The notes under the pieces: model-generated
Told to the model about the DNA's origin: nothing
Seen by the model: the letters and a program-made list of their open reading frames with translations, nothing else
Database searches by the model: none
Source: JAZLGI01 sp045616225
GTDB taxonomy: Bacteria; Spirochaetota; Spirochaetia; Sphaerochaetales; Sphaerochaetaceae
NCBI GenBank assembly: GCA_045616225.1
Contig: JAZLGI010000106.1
Coordinates: 1 to 22,738, forward strand
Direction of reading: 5' to 3'
Length of the DNA: 22,738 nucleotides
Shown: positions 21,992-22,738 of the stretch, piece by piece
Position numbering within the stretch: position 1 is the stretch's first letter
How the letters are laid out: each line of letters opens with the position of its first letter
Position numbers and translations under genes: made by a program

Positions 21992-22738
21992 TCTACTCCT
22001 GACTGTGTCTTTGGCAGAAAAATCTACAAAAGAAATCCCCTCTATATCTGTAAGGAGTTTTCTTGCCTCAATGAGTCCGCTTTTTTGTGAAGGCGGTAAA
22101 TCTATCTGTGTAATATCTCCAGTTACAACGGCAGATGTATTCTCTCCTATTCTTGTAAGAAACATCTTCATCTGACTTGATGTTGTATTTTGAGCTTCAT
22201 CCAGAATAATACAGGCATTATGCATACTTCTGCCTCTCATGTAAGCAAGAGGTGCAATTTCTATTGAACCTGTTTCTATTAATCTGTTTATGGTAGATGG
22301 GCTTAAAGTTGCTTCCATGCTGTCAAACAAGGGTCTTAGATATGGATTTAGTTTTTGAGCAAGGTCTCCTGGAAGAAAACCCAAAGATTCTCCGGCCTCT
22401 ACAACAGGGCGTGTAAGTATAATTTTTTGTTTTCTTCCGGATAAAAGTTCTCCAAGGCAATATGAGACAGCCAGGTATGTTTTGCCTGTTCCGGCAGGAC
22501 CGGTTGCAATTGTTATCTGGTTTTCCTTCATGCTTTGTATATACTTCTCCTGAACTTTGCTCTTTGGATAAACAGCCTTTGTTCCAATAGAAATAAAAGG
22601 TTTCTCTGTTTTTATTTCTTCATTGCTTTCTGTCAAAGCTTTGTATTCCATGAGAATTTCACTTTGTGAGATTTTATCTGAAAGATTGCACAGTTTGGTA
22701 AGGTTTTTCAAAAGAGAAGTAAGAACCGTAGATTTTTC
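21953..22738 (-). CDS. phoH: PhoH-like ATPase, 5' end outside window
   Basis: Cytoplasmic P-loop ATPase of the PhoH family, related to RNA helicases and commonly found with ybeY and pgpH. The frame stays open to the right edge: codons upstream of the first possible start read E-K-S-T-V-L-T-S-L-L-K-N-L, part of the N-terminal domain, so about 262 codons are present of a usual 310-330. Visible motifs are the Walker A GPAGTGKTYLAV, TRPVVEAGESLGFLPGD, the Walker B ILDEAQNTTSSQMKMFLTR and VVTGDITQIDLP. The C-terminus SRIVQRIIDAYEKG ends inside the 41-bp repeat and has normal family form, so the brnTA insertion did not damage it. Confidence 0.95.
   Translation of the reverse strand, partial: EKSTVLTSLLKNLTKLCNLSDKISQSEILMEYKALTESNEEIKTEKPFISIGTKAVYPKSKVQEKYIQSMKENQITIATGPAGTGKTYLAVSYCLGELLSGRKQKIILTRPVVEAGESLGFLPGDLAQKLNPYLRPLFDSMEATLSPSTINRLIETGSIEIAPLAYMRGRSMHNACIILDEAQNTTSSQMKMFLTRIGENTSAVVTGDITQIDLPPSQKSGLIEARKLLTDIEGISFVDFSAKDTVRSRIVQRIIDAYEKG

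Overview
The window looks like a low-GC spirochaete chromosome, most probably a host-associated Treponema. The call rests on the division-gene order mraZ-rsmH-ftsL-ftsW-ftsQ-ftsA-ftsZ-xer, which resembles treponemal chromosomes as I remember them, on spirochaete-style lipoprotein signals, on small beta-barrel-like exported proteins, and on the protein sequences generally. No rRNA, tRNA or IS element was seen. Every convincing gene but one lies on the minus strand, so the window reads right to left.

1-6559, reduced division (dcw) cluster: mraZ, rsmH, a small FtsL-like protein, a divergent ftsW, ftsQ, ftsA, ftsZ and the start of a Xer-type tyrosine recombinase. Most neighbours overlap by 1-35 bp, which suggests one translationally coupled operon. 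The mur genes and ftsI usual in dcw clusters are absent. The leader upstream of mraZ carries AAGTGG boxes spaced in 20-21 bp steps, a likely MraZ operator.

6560-14580, housekeeping block flanked by envelope genes: typA, a caspase-like lipoprotein and a small exported barrel-like protein on one side; a second barrel-like protein, a lipoprotein, folD, miaB and a sirtuin on the other.

14606-15433, degraded accessory patch: an unknown 84-aa ORF, a remnant of a Fic gene, then a 260-bp element with perfect 14-bp inverted ends enclosing five 41-bp tandem palindromic repeats. One end of the element is also part of a long terminator hairpin for the next gene.

15434-18673: a secreted UshA-like 5'-nucleotidase, a one-pass membrane protein, and, divergently on the plus strand, an FtsI-like penicillin-binding protein whose transpeptidase core is missing. 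The last gene ends in a shared TTAA with the converging ybeY.

18670-22738: ybeY, pgpH (c-di-AMP phosphodiesterase) and phoH form a conserved operon, but a BrnT/BrnA toxin-antitoxin pair sits between phoH and pgpH. The last 12 codons and stop of phoH are duplicated exactly (41-bp direct repeat) on both sides of this cassette, so insertion left both host genes intact. The repeat contains an inverted-arm structure like a recombination site, and brnT has its own promoter that predicts a leaderless mRNA. This cassette, the repeat element and the trimmed PBP are the most unusual parts of the window.
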